From VBOC01 sp964512655 (lineage in GTDB: Bacteria > Bacteroidota > Ignavibacteria > UBA10030 > SZUA-254), in contig CAZEJT010000004.1 in assembly GCA_964512655.1 (NCBI GenBank), positions 1-64,000 on the forward strand: 64,000 nt of DNA. Reading direction: 5' to 3'. The notes under the pieces are model-generated. The model searched no databases and was not told the origin of the DNA. It saw only the letters and a program-made list of their open reading frames with translations. Position 1 is the first letter of the stretch. Each line of letters opens with the position of its first letter. Position numbers and translations under genes: made by a program. Of the stretch, positions 16,560 through 26,500 are shown piece after piece.

Positions 16560-19500
16560 ATGTCAGGCTGTTCTGCCGTTTCTAACCAGGTGAGGCGCCC
16601 CCTCTTCATACTGATCCTTTGTGCACTGGGCACCGGTCTTTCCGGCACAGGGTACGCTCTCGATCCAAAGAAATCGATCTCGCAGTACATCCGCGAGGTG
16701 TGGACCACGGAGAACGGGCTCCCCCAGAGCGCGGTTGAATCGATCATTCAATCCCGCGAGGGATATCTCTGGTTCGCCACCCAGGAGGGGCTCGTCCGGT
16801 TCGACGGGCTCAAGTTCACCATCTACGACCGGAATAACACCCCGGAGCTGCTGAGCCACAACATCTCCGAAATCTTTGAAGACCATGAAGGGGCGATCTG
16901 GTTCAGATTCGTGGGCCGCGGGGGCGTCACGCGGCTGAACAATGGCAGGTTCAGGACGTTTACGGAATCCGACGGACTTGGATCGCAGGTAGTGACCGGT
17001 ATCGCCGAGGACAAGCAGGGGAGAATGTGGTTTTCGTCGACTCGGGGGCTGAGCCGCCTTATGAACGACAGCGTGAAAACCTTCACCACGGCGAACGGAT
17101 TGTCCAGCGACACCCTCCTCTTCCTCTTTAAAGACAGCAAGGACGTCCTCTGGCTCAATTCCCCGCACGCCCTCGACCGGTTCACGCCCGACGCCCAGGG
17201 CGGTTCGGTCACGAGGTATACGAGGCGCGAAGGCCTCGCAGGAGATACTGTCAACAGCATCAGAGAAGACAGCGCCGGCAACGTGTGGGTCGCGACCGAA
17301 CACGGCCTGAACAGGTTTACGAACGGCGCGATTTCGTCATTCACAACGAAAGACGGGCTTTCGAGCAATGCGATCCATGGGCTTTCCTTGTCAAATCGAA
17401 CAGGCCTCTGGATCGGCACCGACGCCGGGATCGACCGGTACGAGAACGGGGTCTTCTGGTCGTACCGGAAAGCCAAAGACCCCTCGCTCAACGACATCGG
17501 GGTCTTCTTCCAGGAGAAGGAAGGAGCCTTGTGGTTTCGGGTTCGAGGCAGGGGGCTCGGGCGAATGACATTTCGGGATAGCGCAGGAGAGCCGGTCGTC
17601 GACACCGTAGAGTACTTTATGCCTGCCGACGGGCTCCCCGTTGCAGACGTCCACTCGGTCTTTGAGGACAGGGAGGGGAGCCTCTGGTTGGGCACGTACG
17701 GTGGGGGCTTGTGCCGGCTGCGGGATGGTAAGTTCACGAACCTCTCCGCTCAGAACGGCCTTTCGAGCGATTTGATAAACTGCATCACCGAGACGCGGGA
17801 TGGAAGCATCTGGATTGGCACCTTCGACGGCGGCCTGAACCGGTACAAGGACGGAAAGGTTGCGGTCTATACGATGAAAGACGGACTTCACTTCAACGGG
17901 GTCACGTCATTTCTTGAGGACTCTTCAGGAACGATATGGATCGGAACAAATCGAGGGCTGAACCGGATCGCTCCGGGACCGGGCGCGAATGCGGCGCCGA
18001 AGGTCGCCTCCGTCCCGGGCATACCTCCCGTTGATGTCGCCACCATCATTCAGAGTCGCGAGAAGGCCATCTGGATCGCCACCAAAACGGGCCTCTTCAA
18101 GTATGACGACGGCGCCTTCACGCGTTTCGGAACTCACGACGGCCTTTCTTCCGAGATTCTCCTCGACGTGATGGAGGACAGGAGCGGCGCTCTCTGGGTT
18201 TCCTCCGTCAACGGACTCAGTGTATTGAAGGATGGGAAGTTCACCAACTACGGTACGAAAGAAGGCCTGAGCGATCCGCAGGTCTTTGCCATCTATGAAG
18301 ATGCTGACGGCGTTTTTTGGTTCGGCACAGCGACCGGCGGATTACACAGGTTCAAGGACGGAAAATTCACCGCTATTACGCCCAAAAACGGGTTGTTCGA
18401 TTACGCGTCGTACATGATTCTCGAAGACGCCTCCGGAAATTTCTGGTCGTCGTGCAACAAGGGGATTTATCGTGTGAGCCGGAAGGAGCTCAACGACGTC
18501 GCCGACGGAAAGATCTCCACCCTCACGTGCACCGCGTACGGCACGGCGGACGGCATGAGAAACAGGGAATGCAACGGCGGAGTGCAGCCAGCCGGATGGA
18601 TTACAAAGGACGGAAGGTTCTGCTTTTCGACAGTGAAGGGTGTCGCAATGATCCGCCCGTCCGCGATCAAACTCAACGCCATTCCCCCCGCGGTCGTCAT
18701 CGAGCAGGTGAAGGTCGACGGAGAGTCGATCGATCCCCGCACGAAGCCGGATCTGTCTCCCGGGAAAACCAAGTTTGAGTTCCATTTTGCGGGGATCAGT
18801 TTTATCGGCCCAGAGAAGGTGGCTTACAGATACAAGCTCGACGGGTTCGATAAGGACTGGGTTGAAGCCGGGAGCCGCCGCGATGCTTACTACACGAACA
18901 TACCGCACGGCGACTATACCTTCAGGGTGATCGCGGCGAACAACGACGGCCTCTGGAACGGGGAGGGGGCCTCGATCAGTTTCACGATCGAGCCCTACTT
19001 CTATCAGACATCCTGGTTCTATGCCATCTGCGTGTTTGGCTTTGCGGGCATCGGACCCGGCCTCTATACGCTCCGTGTCCGTCAACTGAAGCGTCGCGAA
19101 TTGGAACTTCTTTCGCTCGTGCAGGAGCGCACGAAGGAACTTCTGATGGAGAAGGAAAAGACCGAACAGGCGCTGCTGGAGACCGAGCGCTCACGCAGCC
19201 AGGCGGAATCGCACCGAGAGAACGCCGAAATGGCTCTGCAGGAGCTCAAGGAAGCGCAAAAGCAGCTGGTTCTGTCGGAGAAAATGGCATCTCTCGGACA
19301 GCTTACCGCCGGTATCGCTCACGAGATCAAGAACCCCTTGAACTTCGTGAACAATTTTGCCGTGCTCTCGAGCGATCTCACGAAAGAACTGAGGGAAGAG
19401 CTCGAGAAGCAGAAACTGAAGCTCGACCCGGCGAATGCATCCGCCATCTCGGAACTCCTCAACGACCTCGAGCAGAACGTCACCAAAATCAATGACCACG

Positions 19501-20057
19501 GCAAGCGCGCCGACAGCATCGTCAAGGGCATGCTCCTCCATTCGCGCGGAAAGGCGGGCGAACGTCAGCCCACCGACATCAACGCCCTGCTCGCGGAGTA
19601 CGTCAACCTCGCCTACCACGGACTCCGCGCGCAGGACTCTTCCTTCAACGTCAAGATCGAGTCGAAGTACGATGACACGATCGGCCCGATCGACGTGGTG
19701 CCGCAGGATGTCAGCCGTGTGTTCCTGAACATCGTCAACAATGGCTGCTACTCGGCGAACGAAAAGAAAAAATCGGGACTGAACGGGTTCATGCCCACGA
19801 TCTGGGTCTGCACGAAGAACATGGGCGAGAAGGTCCAGGTCCGCATACGCGACAACGGGAACGGAGTCCCGCGAAGCATCCTTGACAGAATTTTCAACCC
19901 GTTCTTCACGACCAAGCCGAGCGGTGCCGGCACAGGCCTCGGCCTCTCGCTCAGCTATGATATCATTGTCCACGAGCACAAGGGAGAAATTGCCGTTGAC
20001 ACGAAAGAGGGGGAATACGCGGAGTTCATTATCTCAATTCCCAAACGTTTATCCTGA
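16560..20057 (+). CDS. beta-propeller (Reg_prop/Y_Y_Y) sensor histidine kinase 1
   Basis: A 1165-residue membrane sensor kinase. A signal-like hydrophobic segment sits near residues 14-34. Residues about 40-660 hold around 14 Reg_prop repeats of the G-L-x-x...I-x-E-D-x-x-G-x-x-W-x-G/S-T type (for example SIIQSREGYLWFATQEGL), forming two periplasmic propellers. A Y_Y_Y domain (about 690-790, with YRYKLDGFDKDW) precedes one membrane helix near 805-825. A coiled coil, then HEIKNP with phospho-His921 and a HATPase (NNGCYSANE, RDNGNG, GTGLGLS) follow. There is no fused receiver or HTH domain, unlike the classical Bacteroides hybrid type. The lone receiver 15 bp downstream is the likely partner. 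The ligand may be a glycan, as for related kinases. Confidence 0.9.
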   Translation: MSGCSAVSNQVRRPLFILILCALGTGLSGTGYALDPKKSISQYIREVWTTENGLPQSAVESIIQSREGYLWFATQEGLVRFDGLKFTIYDRNNTPELLSHNISEIFEDHEGAIWFRFVGRGGVTRLNNGRFRTFTESDGLGSQVVTGIAEDKQGRMWFSSTRGLSRLMNDSVKTFTTANGLSSDTLLFLFKDSKDVLWLNSPHALDRFTPDAQGGSVTRYTRREGLAGDTVNSIREDSAGNVWVATEHGLNRFTNGAISSFTTKDGLSSNAIHGLSLSNRTGLWIGTDAGIDRYENGVFWSYRKAKDPSLNDIGVFFQEKEGALWFRVRGRGLGRMTFRDSAGEPVVDTVEYFMPADGLPVADVHSVFEDREGSLWLGTYGGGLCRLRDGKFTNLSAQNGLSSDLINCITETRDGSIWIGTFDGGLNRYKDGKVAVYTMKDGLHFNGVTSFLEDSSGTIWIGTNRGLNRIAPGPGANAAPKVASVPGIPPVDVATIIQSREKAIWIATKTGLFKYDDGAFTRFGTHDGLSSEILLDVMEDRSGALWVSSVNGLSVLKDGKFTNYGTKEGLSDPQVFAIYEDADGVFWFGTATGGLHRFKDGKFTAITPKNGLFDYASYMILEDASGNFWSSCNKGIYRVSRKELNDVADGKISTLTCTAYGTADGMRNRECNGGVQPAGWITKDGRFCFSTVKGVAMIRPSAIKLNAIPPAVVIEQVKVDGESIDPRTKPDLSPGKTKFEFHFAGISFIGPEKVAYRYKLDGFDKDWVEAGSRRDAYYTNIPHGDYTFRVIAANNDGLWNGEGASISFTIEPYFYQTSWFYAICVFGFAGIGPGLYTLRVRQLKRRELELLSLVQERTKELLMEKEKTEQALLETERSRSQAESHRENAEMALQELKEAQKQLVLSEKMASLGQLTAGIAHEIKNPLNFVNNFAVLSSDLTKELREELEKQKLKLDPANASAISELLNDLEQNVTKINDHGKRADSIVKGMLLHSRGKAGERQPTDINALLAEYVNLAYHGLRAQDSSFNVKIESKYDDTIGPIDVVPQDVSRVFLNIVNNGCYSANEKKKSGLNGFMPTIWVCTKNMGEKVQVRIRDNGNGVPRSILDRIFNPFFTTKPSGAGTGLGLSLSYDIIVHEHKGEIAVDTKEGEYAEFIISIPKRLS

Positions 20058-20072
20058 GAGAAAGGTGGCGCT

Positions 20073-20444
20073 ATGAAGGTGATGGTTGTCGACGATGAAA
20101 GGGACGTTGAATTCCTTTTCAGGCAGCGGTTTCGAAAGGAGCTGCGGGAGGGGTCGATTGAGTTCTTTTTTGCATTCTCGGGGGAGGAAGCGCTGAATTA
20201 TCTGGGCGGCCTTGCGGCCCCCGATGTGGTGCTGGTCCTCTCCGACATCAACATGCCGGGGATGACGGGACTCGAGCTCTTGAAAAGCGTCAAGGAGAAA
20301 TTTGCCCAGCTGAGGGTCTGCATGATCACGGCCTATAACGACGAGAGCAACTACAAGACGGCGATGAAGTTCGGCGCCGAAGAGTACCTCACCAAGCCGC
20401 TTGATTTTGACAGGCTCAAAAAAGATGTGCTTGCCCTCGCGTAA
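20073..20444 (+). CDS. single-domain response regulator (CheY-like)
   Basis: A 123-residue stand-alone receiver: acidic pair VVDDER, phospho-Asp58 in LVLSDINMPGM, Thr in MITAYND and lysine in YLTKPLD. No output domain. AGAAAGG lies about 8 bases before the ATG at 20073, and the gene begins 15 bp after the propeller kinase, so it is very likely that kinase's first phospho-acceptor. It could relay to an HPt protein or act by protein contact. Its sequence closely resembles the receiver of the next gene. Confidence 0.9.
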   Translation: MKVMVVDDERDVEFLFRQRFRKELREGSIEFFFAFSGEEALNYLGGLAAPDVVLVLSDINMPGMTGLELLKSVKEKFAQLRVCMITAYNDESNYKTAMKFGAEEYLTKPLDFDRLKKDVLALA

Positions 20445-20491
20445 GCGCAGCATGAACGTGCCGGGTTGCGGCCGGGGAGGCGGGAGAACGA

Positions 20492-21673
20492 ATGCCCGTT
20501 AAGATGCTCGTGGTGGACGACGAACCGGATTTGGAATCGCTCATCCGCCAGAAATTCAGAAAGCAGATCCGCGACAAGGAATTTGAGTTCCTGTTCGCCC
20601 AGAACGGAGTGGAGGCGCTGGTCAAGATCGCCGACCACCCCGATGTGAGCGTCGTTCTTTCGGACATCAACATGCCCGAGATGGACGGTTTGACCCTCCT
20701 GATGAAACTCGACGAGTTCAAGAACCCCGCCCTGAAGGCCGTTATCGTCTCGGCATACGGCGACATGGAGAACATCCGCACCGCGATGAACCGGGGGGCG
20801 TTCGACTTCGTGACGAAGCCGATCGACTTCAACGACCTGGAGCTCACGATCAATAAGACGATTGCCCAGCTCGAGGTCATCAAGCGCGCCGTCGAGGAAC
20901 ATGAGCAGCTGGTCTCCGTCCGGAGCGATCTCACCGTCGCGACGAAGATTCAGCAGTCGATTCTGCCGAACACCTTTCCCGCATTCCCGGGCCGAGCTGA
21001 ATTCGACATCTTCGCCCAGATGGTAACGGCGAAGGAAGTCGGCGGAGATTTTTACGACTTCTTTTTCCTCGACCAGGACCGGCTTGCCTTCATCGTGGGC
21101 GACGTCTCCGGGAAAGGCGTTCCGGCGGCTATTTTCATGGCGGTGAGCCGCACGCTTCTCAAGTCGATCGCGATGCAGATCGGGAACCCCGGCGAGGCCC
21201 TCCGGAGAGTCAATACGCTGCTGATTCCCGAGAGCAATATGGCCATGTTTGTCACGGTGTTCTACGGTATTTTGAACACCCGGACGGGAGAGGTGCAGTA
21301 CACCAATGGCGGGCACAATCCCCCCTACGTGATGAGAAACGACGGATCGGTGGAACCTCTGCCCCCCACCGAGGGCATGCTCCTGGGGATGCTCGAAGAC
21401 ATGGAGTACGATGTGAAGAAAACCATCCTTCAGCCGGGCGAGAAACTGTTCATGTACACCGATGGCGTCACCGAGGCTATGAACTTCAACCGGGACCTTT
21501 ACGGCGAACCCAACCTCATAGCCTGCCTCCAGGCTGGGAAAGACATGCCGCTCAAGGACTTAATCCGCTGTGTCTACGACTCGATCGAGAAATTCGAGAC
21601 CGGATTCCCTCACGCGGATGATATCACGATGCTGGCCCTCCAATTCTTCGGGAAGAACCGTCCGACCTCCTGA
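20492..21673 (+). CDS. response regulator with PP2C (SpoIIE/RsbU-type) phosphatase output
   Basis: A 393-residue protein. Receiver: VVDDEP, phospho-Asp58 in VVLSDINMPEMDG and Lys109 in FVTKPID. A helical linker (about 125-150) leads into a SpoIIE domain with the typical TKIQQSILP start, KEVGGDFYDFF, GDVSGKGVPAA, YTNGGHNPP and a C-terminal HADDITMLAL that supplies the metal-binding aspartates. RsbU-like enzymes dephosphorylate anti-anti-sigma factors, so this should release a stress-type sigma factor or similar switch when phosphorylated. It follows the lone receiver by 47 bp on the same strand as the propeller kinase, forming a three-gene module. Confidence 0.92.
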   Translation: MPVKMLVVDDEPDLESLIRQKFRKQIRDKEFEFLFAQNGVEALVKIADHPDVSVVLSDINMPEMDGLTLLMKLDEFKNPALKAVIVSAYGDMENIRTAMNRGAFDFVTKPIDFNDLELTINKTIAQLEVIKRAVEEHEQLVSVRSDLTVATKIQQSILPNTFPAFPGRAEFDIFAQMVTAKEVGGDFYDFFFLDQDRLAFIVGDVSGKGVPAAIFMAVSRTLLKSIAMQIGNPGEALRRVNTLLIPESNMAMFVTVFYGILNTRTGEVQYTNGGHNPPYVMRNDGSVEPLPPTEGMLLGMLEDMEYDVKKTILQPGEKLFMYTDGVTEAMNFNRDLYGEPNLIACLQAGKDMPLKDLIRCVYDSIEKFETGFPHADDITMLALQFFGKNRPTS

Positions 21674-21755
21674 GGCCGAGCCCCTCCGTTTAACGATTTC
21701 TCGCAAGCACCGGTAATCCCCCGATCCCATAGGAGTCCAATGATAGGCGCAGCCT

Positions 21756-21792
21756 GTAGGCACCGGCTGTAGGCGCCGGCTTTAGCCGGCGT
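21756..21792. repeat. REP-like palindromic repeat with partial tandem copy
   Basis: A 24-base unit at 21769-21792 (GTAGGCG followed by a CCGGC-TTTA-GCCGG stem-loop and CGT) is preceded 13 bases upstream by a partial copy starting GTAGGCACC at 21756. The same partial-plus-full arrangement with the same 13-base period occurs at 56194-56230. Related single units occur near 58.8-59.1 kb. Confidence 0.75.
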
Positions 21793-21847
21793 ATCTTGTC
21801 CAGACCAACCGCCAATTACTTTCCGGGTAAATCGCGAAACCCCCCTA

Positions 21848-21877
21848 TTGCATTTCAACTTTAATAATGTATCTTTG
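21848..21877 (+). promoter_or_regulatory. candidate Bacteroidota-type promoter for the SdrD-B-like lipoprotein
   Basis: TTG at 21848, 19 bases, then TATCTTTG at 21870, an exact match to TAnnTTTG. It would leave a leader of about 175 bases before the start at 22059. I see no clear riboswitch or ORF in that leader. Confidence 0.4.
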
Positions 21878-22058
21878 TATTGTTTTTGGATCCGCGGGGG
21901 AGCCCTTATCGTTTCGTTGGGAGCTTCTTGGGTGGCTGGCACTCCAACCGTTTCGAAAGCAACTTCACCCGAAGTCCGATCTATCCAATTCCGTTTGTCT
22001 TGGTCCGCCGCGAGGCGGCATCCACCGATCCACTCTACTACTCTAGGAGGAGCAGCTG

Positions 22059-23390
22059 ATGAAAACCACGTTTGTCCTTGCCGTTTTGGTCGCCGCGGTA
22101 ATCTTACTCATTCCCGGGTGCGAGCGATCAAGTTACCCCTCTGAAACCACTGCGACTCAGGCATCGCCGTTCGGCGGTTTCAGGTCCGCCGCCGCGGTCT
22201 CTCTTCTTCCGCAAAGCGTCGTGCTCCAGGGATTTACCGTCACCTACGACGGGCGTACGCTCGCGAACAACCAGACGAAATTCTCCTATACGGTGACAGG
22301 ACCGGACGTCGATCTCCATTTCAGGATTGAGCTCCCCGGATGCGCGCCTGCTCTCGCCGGGTCGTCGAGCCCTCCGAATGGGGTTTCATCCAACAATGAC
22401 CCATCTGTCAATCCCGGAATCACATGGCACGTACCGAACGGGACCTCCGCCGCGGACACCGTGCATTTCTATGTGTTGTATCCGGGGACAGTCCGTGAAG
22501 GGATCGTGCTGGCGTCGGTGAACACCAATACAGGCACACAGGTCGGCAAGATTGCCGGCGCATGCGCGCGTGTCTTTGATATCTCCGGATCCGCGTTCAC
22601 GGACGCAAACAGCAACGGCCTGCGCGACGCTACCGAAACCGGAATTCCCAACGCCACGGTGAACCTGTACGACTCGAACAGCGTGGTGATCCGCTCGACC
22701 TCTACCGACATAACCGGCGGCTACCTCTTTACATCTATCCCCGACGGGACGTACCGTGTTGGGTTAGACACGACGACCGTCGCGCCCACAGAGGCAACCT
22801 ATCTCACCAGGACGACGCCCTATTTCTACATCGTCACCGGGGAGCCCGACCAGAGCGGAAGGAACTTCGGGTATGCGCCGAACTCCAAGAAGCTCACCAA
22901 CGATTTGAAGTTCGGAATCCTTCCGACGAACGGCTTCACGCCCGGGTTCTGGAAGAAGCAGCTGGCGTCGGCGATCTCCGGTAGCGGAAATCCGACGGTC
23001 TCCAAGGCCGCGCTCATCGGATACATCGCCACAATCCGGACCCTCCTTCTCACCGATCCTTACCAGACGGCGCTCGGAGGGGGAGACGGAATCCAGGCGG
23101 CGTACAATATCCTGAACAAGCAGGTCAAGACCGACATCGATGCCCTGAATCAACAGGTGCTCGCTCTCGAGTTCAACTGGGCCTCGAATCATGGGATCCA
23201 GGCGACCGATGCGGCCCTTCAGTACCAGTTGATGGGTTGGGGAGAGGCTCTTCTGGCCGCCAATTCACCGGTTGCCGCACCGACGACGCAAACCCTGCTC
23301 CCGGGCGCGACAGCGTCGAGCATCGTAACGGATGCAACAGGCGTTATCGCGGGGGTCAACAAGTCGACCGGAGGAGGCGGGATCTTCTAG
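22059..23390 (+). CDS. surface lipoprotein with SdrD-B-like domain and TPGFWK helical domain
   Basis: A 443-residue exported protein. Lipobox LLIPGC with Cys at 21, and an AGGAGGAG ribosome site before the ATG. Residues about 40-165 form a beta-rich region with paired cysteines. Residues about 168-275 match an SdrD_B/prealbumin-like domain: SGSAFTDANSNGLRDATE, GIPNATVNLYD and GGYLFTSIPDGTYRV. The last 150 residues begin TPGFWKK, a motif found in various bacterial surface proteins, and continue as helices rich in Ala and Gln. No enzyme motif is seen. It stands alone between a predicted promoter and a strong terminator, so it is probably an abundant or conditionally expressed surface protein. 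Confidence 0.75.
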   Translation: MKTTFVLAVLVAAVILLIPGCERSSYPSETTATQASPFGGFRSAAAVSLLPQSVVLQGFTVTYDGRTLANNQTKFSYTVTGPDVDLHFRIELPGCAPALAGSSSPPNGVSSNNDPSVNPGITWHVPNGTSAADTVHFYVLYPGTVREGIVLASVNTNTGTQVGKIAGACARVFDISGSAFTDANSNGLRDATETGIPNATVNLYDSNSVVIRSTSTDITGGYLFTSIPDGTYRVGLDTTTVAPTEATYLTRTTPYFYIVTGEPDQSGRNFGYAPNSKKLTNDLKFGILPTNGFTPGFWKKQLASAISGSGNPTVSKAALIGYIATIRTLLLTDPYQTALGGGDGIQAAYNILNKQVKTDIDALNQQVLALEFNWASNHGIQATDAALQYQLMGWGEALLAANSPVAAPTTQTLLPGATASSIVTDATGVIAGVNKSTGGGGIF

Positions 23391-23450
23391 AGTTCAGTGT
23401 CGCATGGCGGCGCTGTGTGCGCCGCCGTGCCGCAGTTGTGAGAGACTTTG

Positions 23451-23485
23451 AATGGAGAGAGCCGCGCGGCTCTCTCCATTTTTTT
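23451..23485 (+). terminator. rho-independent terminator after the SdrD-B-like lipoprotein
   Basis: AATGGAGAGAGCC pairs perfectly with GGCTCTCTCCATT around a GCGC loop (13-bp stem, 23451-23480), followed by seven T residues. A second GC-rich hairpin lies at 23407-23427. It also lies 20 bp from the end of the convergent kinase gene. Confidence 0.9.
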
Positions 23486-23505
23486 GTGACGCAGGGAAAG
23501 CGGCG

Positions 23506-26500
23506 CTATTTCGGAAGGAGGATGATGAACTCGGTGTACTCGCCAACCTTCGAGTCCACCTTGATTTCCCCGTGGTGCTGCTTCACGACGATATCGTAGC
23601 TGAGCGAAAGGCCGAGGCCGGTGCCTTTTCCTGTGGGCTTCGTCGTGAAAAACGGCTCGAAGATCTTGTCCCGGATTTCGGGAGGAATTCCTTTTCCGTT
23701 ATCCCGGATGCGTATTTCGATCCTGGAGCCGAGGTCCTTCGTTTTCACGATAAGCTTCGGAGCGAACCCGTCGGGTGATTCCTTCTTTCTCTCGTTCGCC
23801 GCGTAACATGCATTGTTGACGATGTTCAGGAACACGCGGCTCAGATCCTGCGGAACAACCTCAATGGGCGCGATCGACTTGTCGTACTCTGTTTCGATGC
23901 CGATGTTGAAGTTGGCGTCGAGCGCCCGCAGGCCGTGGTAGGCAAGGTTGACGTACTCGTCGAGCAAAACATTGATGTCGGTGGGCATCCGCTCGCCGGT
24001 TTTCCCGCGCGAGTGCATCAGCATGCCCCGAACGATGCTGTCGGCCCTCTTGCCGTGTTCGTTGATCTTGGAGGCGTTGTGCTCCAGGTCGGTCAATATG
24101 TCCTGAATGTTGGCGGCCGCTTTGGGCTCGAGCGCGCTCTCCTGCTTCGTGATATCCTCGCGAAGCTCTTTCATCAGATCGAGAGAGAGCTCCGCGAAAT
24201 TATTCACAAAATTGAGCGGGTTCTTGATTTCGTGGGCGATTCCCGCCGTCAAGGCCCCCAGAGACGCAAGCTTCTCCTGCATGATCAGCTGCTCCTGCGT
24301 CTTGATGATCTCGGCGTTTTTTTCTTCAAGCTGCTCGTTCGTGGCGGCAAGCTCCTCCGCCTGTCGCAGATTCTCCTCCGAACGGAGACGGATCTCGTGC
24401 GTCCGCTCCTCCACGATGCTCTCAAGTTCCCGGCTTCTTCGTTCGAGGGCCCGGGTCCGGTGACGAAAATAGGCATTTATGATGACAAGGAGTACGCCGA
24501 TATTGATAAGAAAAGCCCACCATCTGAAAAACCACGGCGGCTGTACGGAGAACGACAGCGCGAGCGGCGATTCGGCCCAGACTCCGTCATTGTTGGATGC
24601 GACCATTTCGAAGACGTATTCCTTCGAGAGGAAGAACGCCGGAAGGTTTGTGTAGCGGATCTTCACCTCGGTCTTCTCGGGCGACCAGTCGCGGTCGTAG
24701 CCGACAAGCCGTGTCTTATACCTGACTTCCTTCTCATTTGCGTAGGTAAGCGCGGCATACTCGAATGAGGCCTCGTTATCGCCGGTGTTCTCCTCGCTGA
24801 GGCTTGTCCTCTGGAGCCGCAGTATCGGGGCAATGGTATTTTTCTTGTCAAACTGCGGGGTATACAGTGTCAGCCCCTTGGCGGTCCCGAAGTACACCGA
24901 TCCCTCCTTCCCGGCCGCCACCGATCCGTAGAACCACACCTCGTTATCGACAAGCCCGTCATGCTTCGTGATTGCACGGATGACGCGTTTTCTCACCGGG
25001 TCGATCTCCGCCAATCCCCCGTTGGTGCCGATCCAGAGAGATCCGGTGAGAGGTGAAAACGCCATGCTTGTCACGTCGTTTCCCCGGAGCCCATCGGCCA
25101 CAGTTATCTGCGCCTTCACTTGAAGCGTCCCCGGCTGAATGGCGATCAACCCCTCGGGCGTGCCTACCCAGAGAAGCCCGTCCCGCCATACGATCGACTC
25201 GATCTGATTGGAGGGCGCTCCGTTCGACGCGTTCCAGACCGCATGAAACACAGGCGACGTGACCTCACTGCCGATCATTTCCACTCCCTTCCCCGGGGCA
25301 GTATCAGGCCGGGTTTGCAGCCCATTCAGGTATGAAAGAGTGAGGGGGGCGGCACTGCGGTAGAGTCCGTTGTCCCTCGTTCCGATCCACAAATACCGGC
25401 CGGAATCGATCGCCATGCCGGAGAAAAACGTGGCGGGTAGACCTGAGGGAGTCCGGAACACAAGCCAGCCCCCATTGACGAGGCAGAAGAGGTTCTGGTA
25501 TCCGCTAAACCACATCGCAGGGAGTGTTTTGGCGGAGCCGTCTCCTGCAGTGAGGTCCGTTCGGATGCTGGCATAGATCGAAGTATGCCGGTAGGAGGCG
25601 ATCGAGGTATTCCTGTTGAAGATCGTGAGCGAGCCCGATCTGGAAGACCTCGGCGGGGGGTACCGTGGATCAAGTGATACGCAGTTAATGCCGTTTGTTG
25701 TTCCGATCCATAATCGGTTGCGATCGTCGAGCGTAAGAGCGTTCACCAGGTTGGTACTCAAGCCCCGGTCGGTTTGAATTGCCTCGACCTTCCCCTCCTC
25801 ATCGATCAGGGCAACGCCTCCGCCCTCCGTCCCTATGAACATGAGCGCCAATCCCGCCACGTTCACGGTTGGAATGACGACAGTCACGGAGGCAGTTGAG
25901 AGGTAGGGCTTCATGCCGCCGTGCGACGTTGCCGTGAAACTCCCAAATGCGGAGTAGTTGCTCTTGAGCTTCGAGACACCGAGGAGCTGCGAGATCCAGA
26001 TGTTTCCCTCGCGGTCTTCTGTGATGCTGCTGACAGATTCGCTCAGAAGCCCGTTTTTCCTTGTGTAGACGCTCCGGTGCCGGAAGGCTTCCGTACGGGC
26101 CGATGTGGAATCCTGGTAGGAAAGTCTGGCGGCACCCGAACCTTCGCTCGAAATCCAGAGCGCTCCCCCGGACTCCTGGGTGATCGACGTAATGCGGCTC
26201 TTCAGGTCCTCGCTCACTTTTTCCGCACGCACATGGTCTCCTTCCCCTGCGAGCCGCCACACGATCCCGTTCTGGCAACCGCCATAGAGCATCCCGGCGC
26301 GGCTGTCGAATAACGCATCGGCGTTCGAAACAGGGAGTCCCTCTTTTGCCGTCACAATTTCAGGCTTCGTGAGGTCCTTCACGAACAGCAGGAGCTCCCC
26401 GCCTCCGATGCTGGCCGCGACGCTGCTGTCACGCCGAATCGTTATCGCACGAACGTCCCTGTTCTTTCCCTCGCGATGCGGGTCTGTCCGGATCGTGTCC

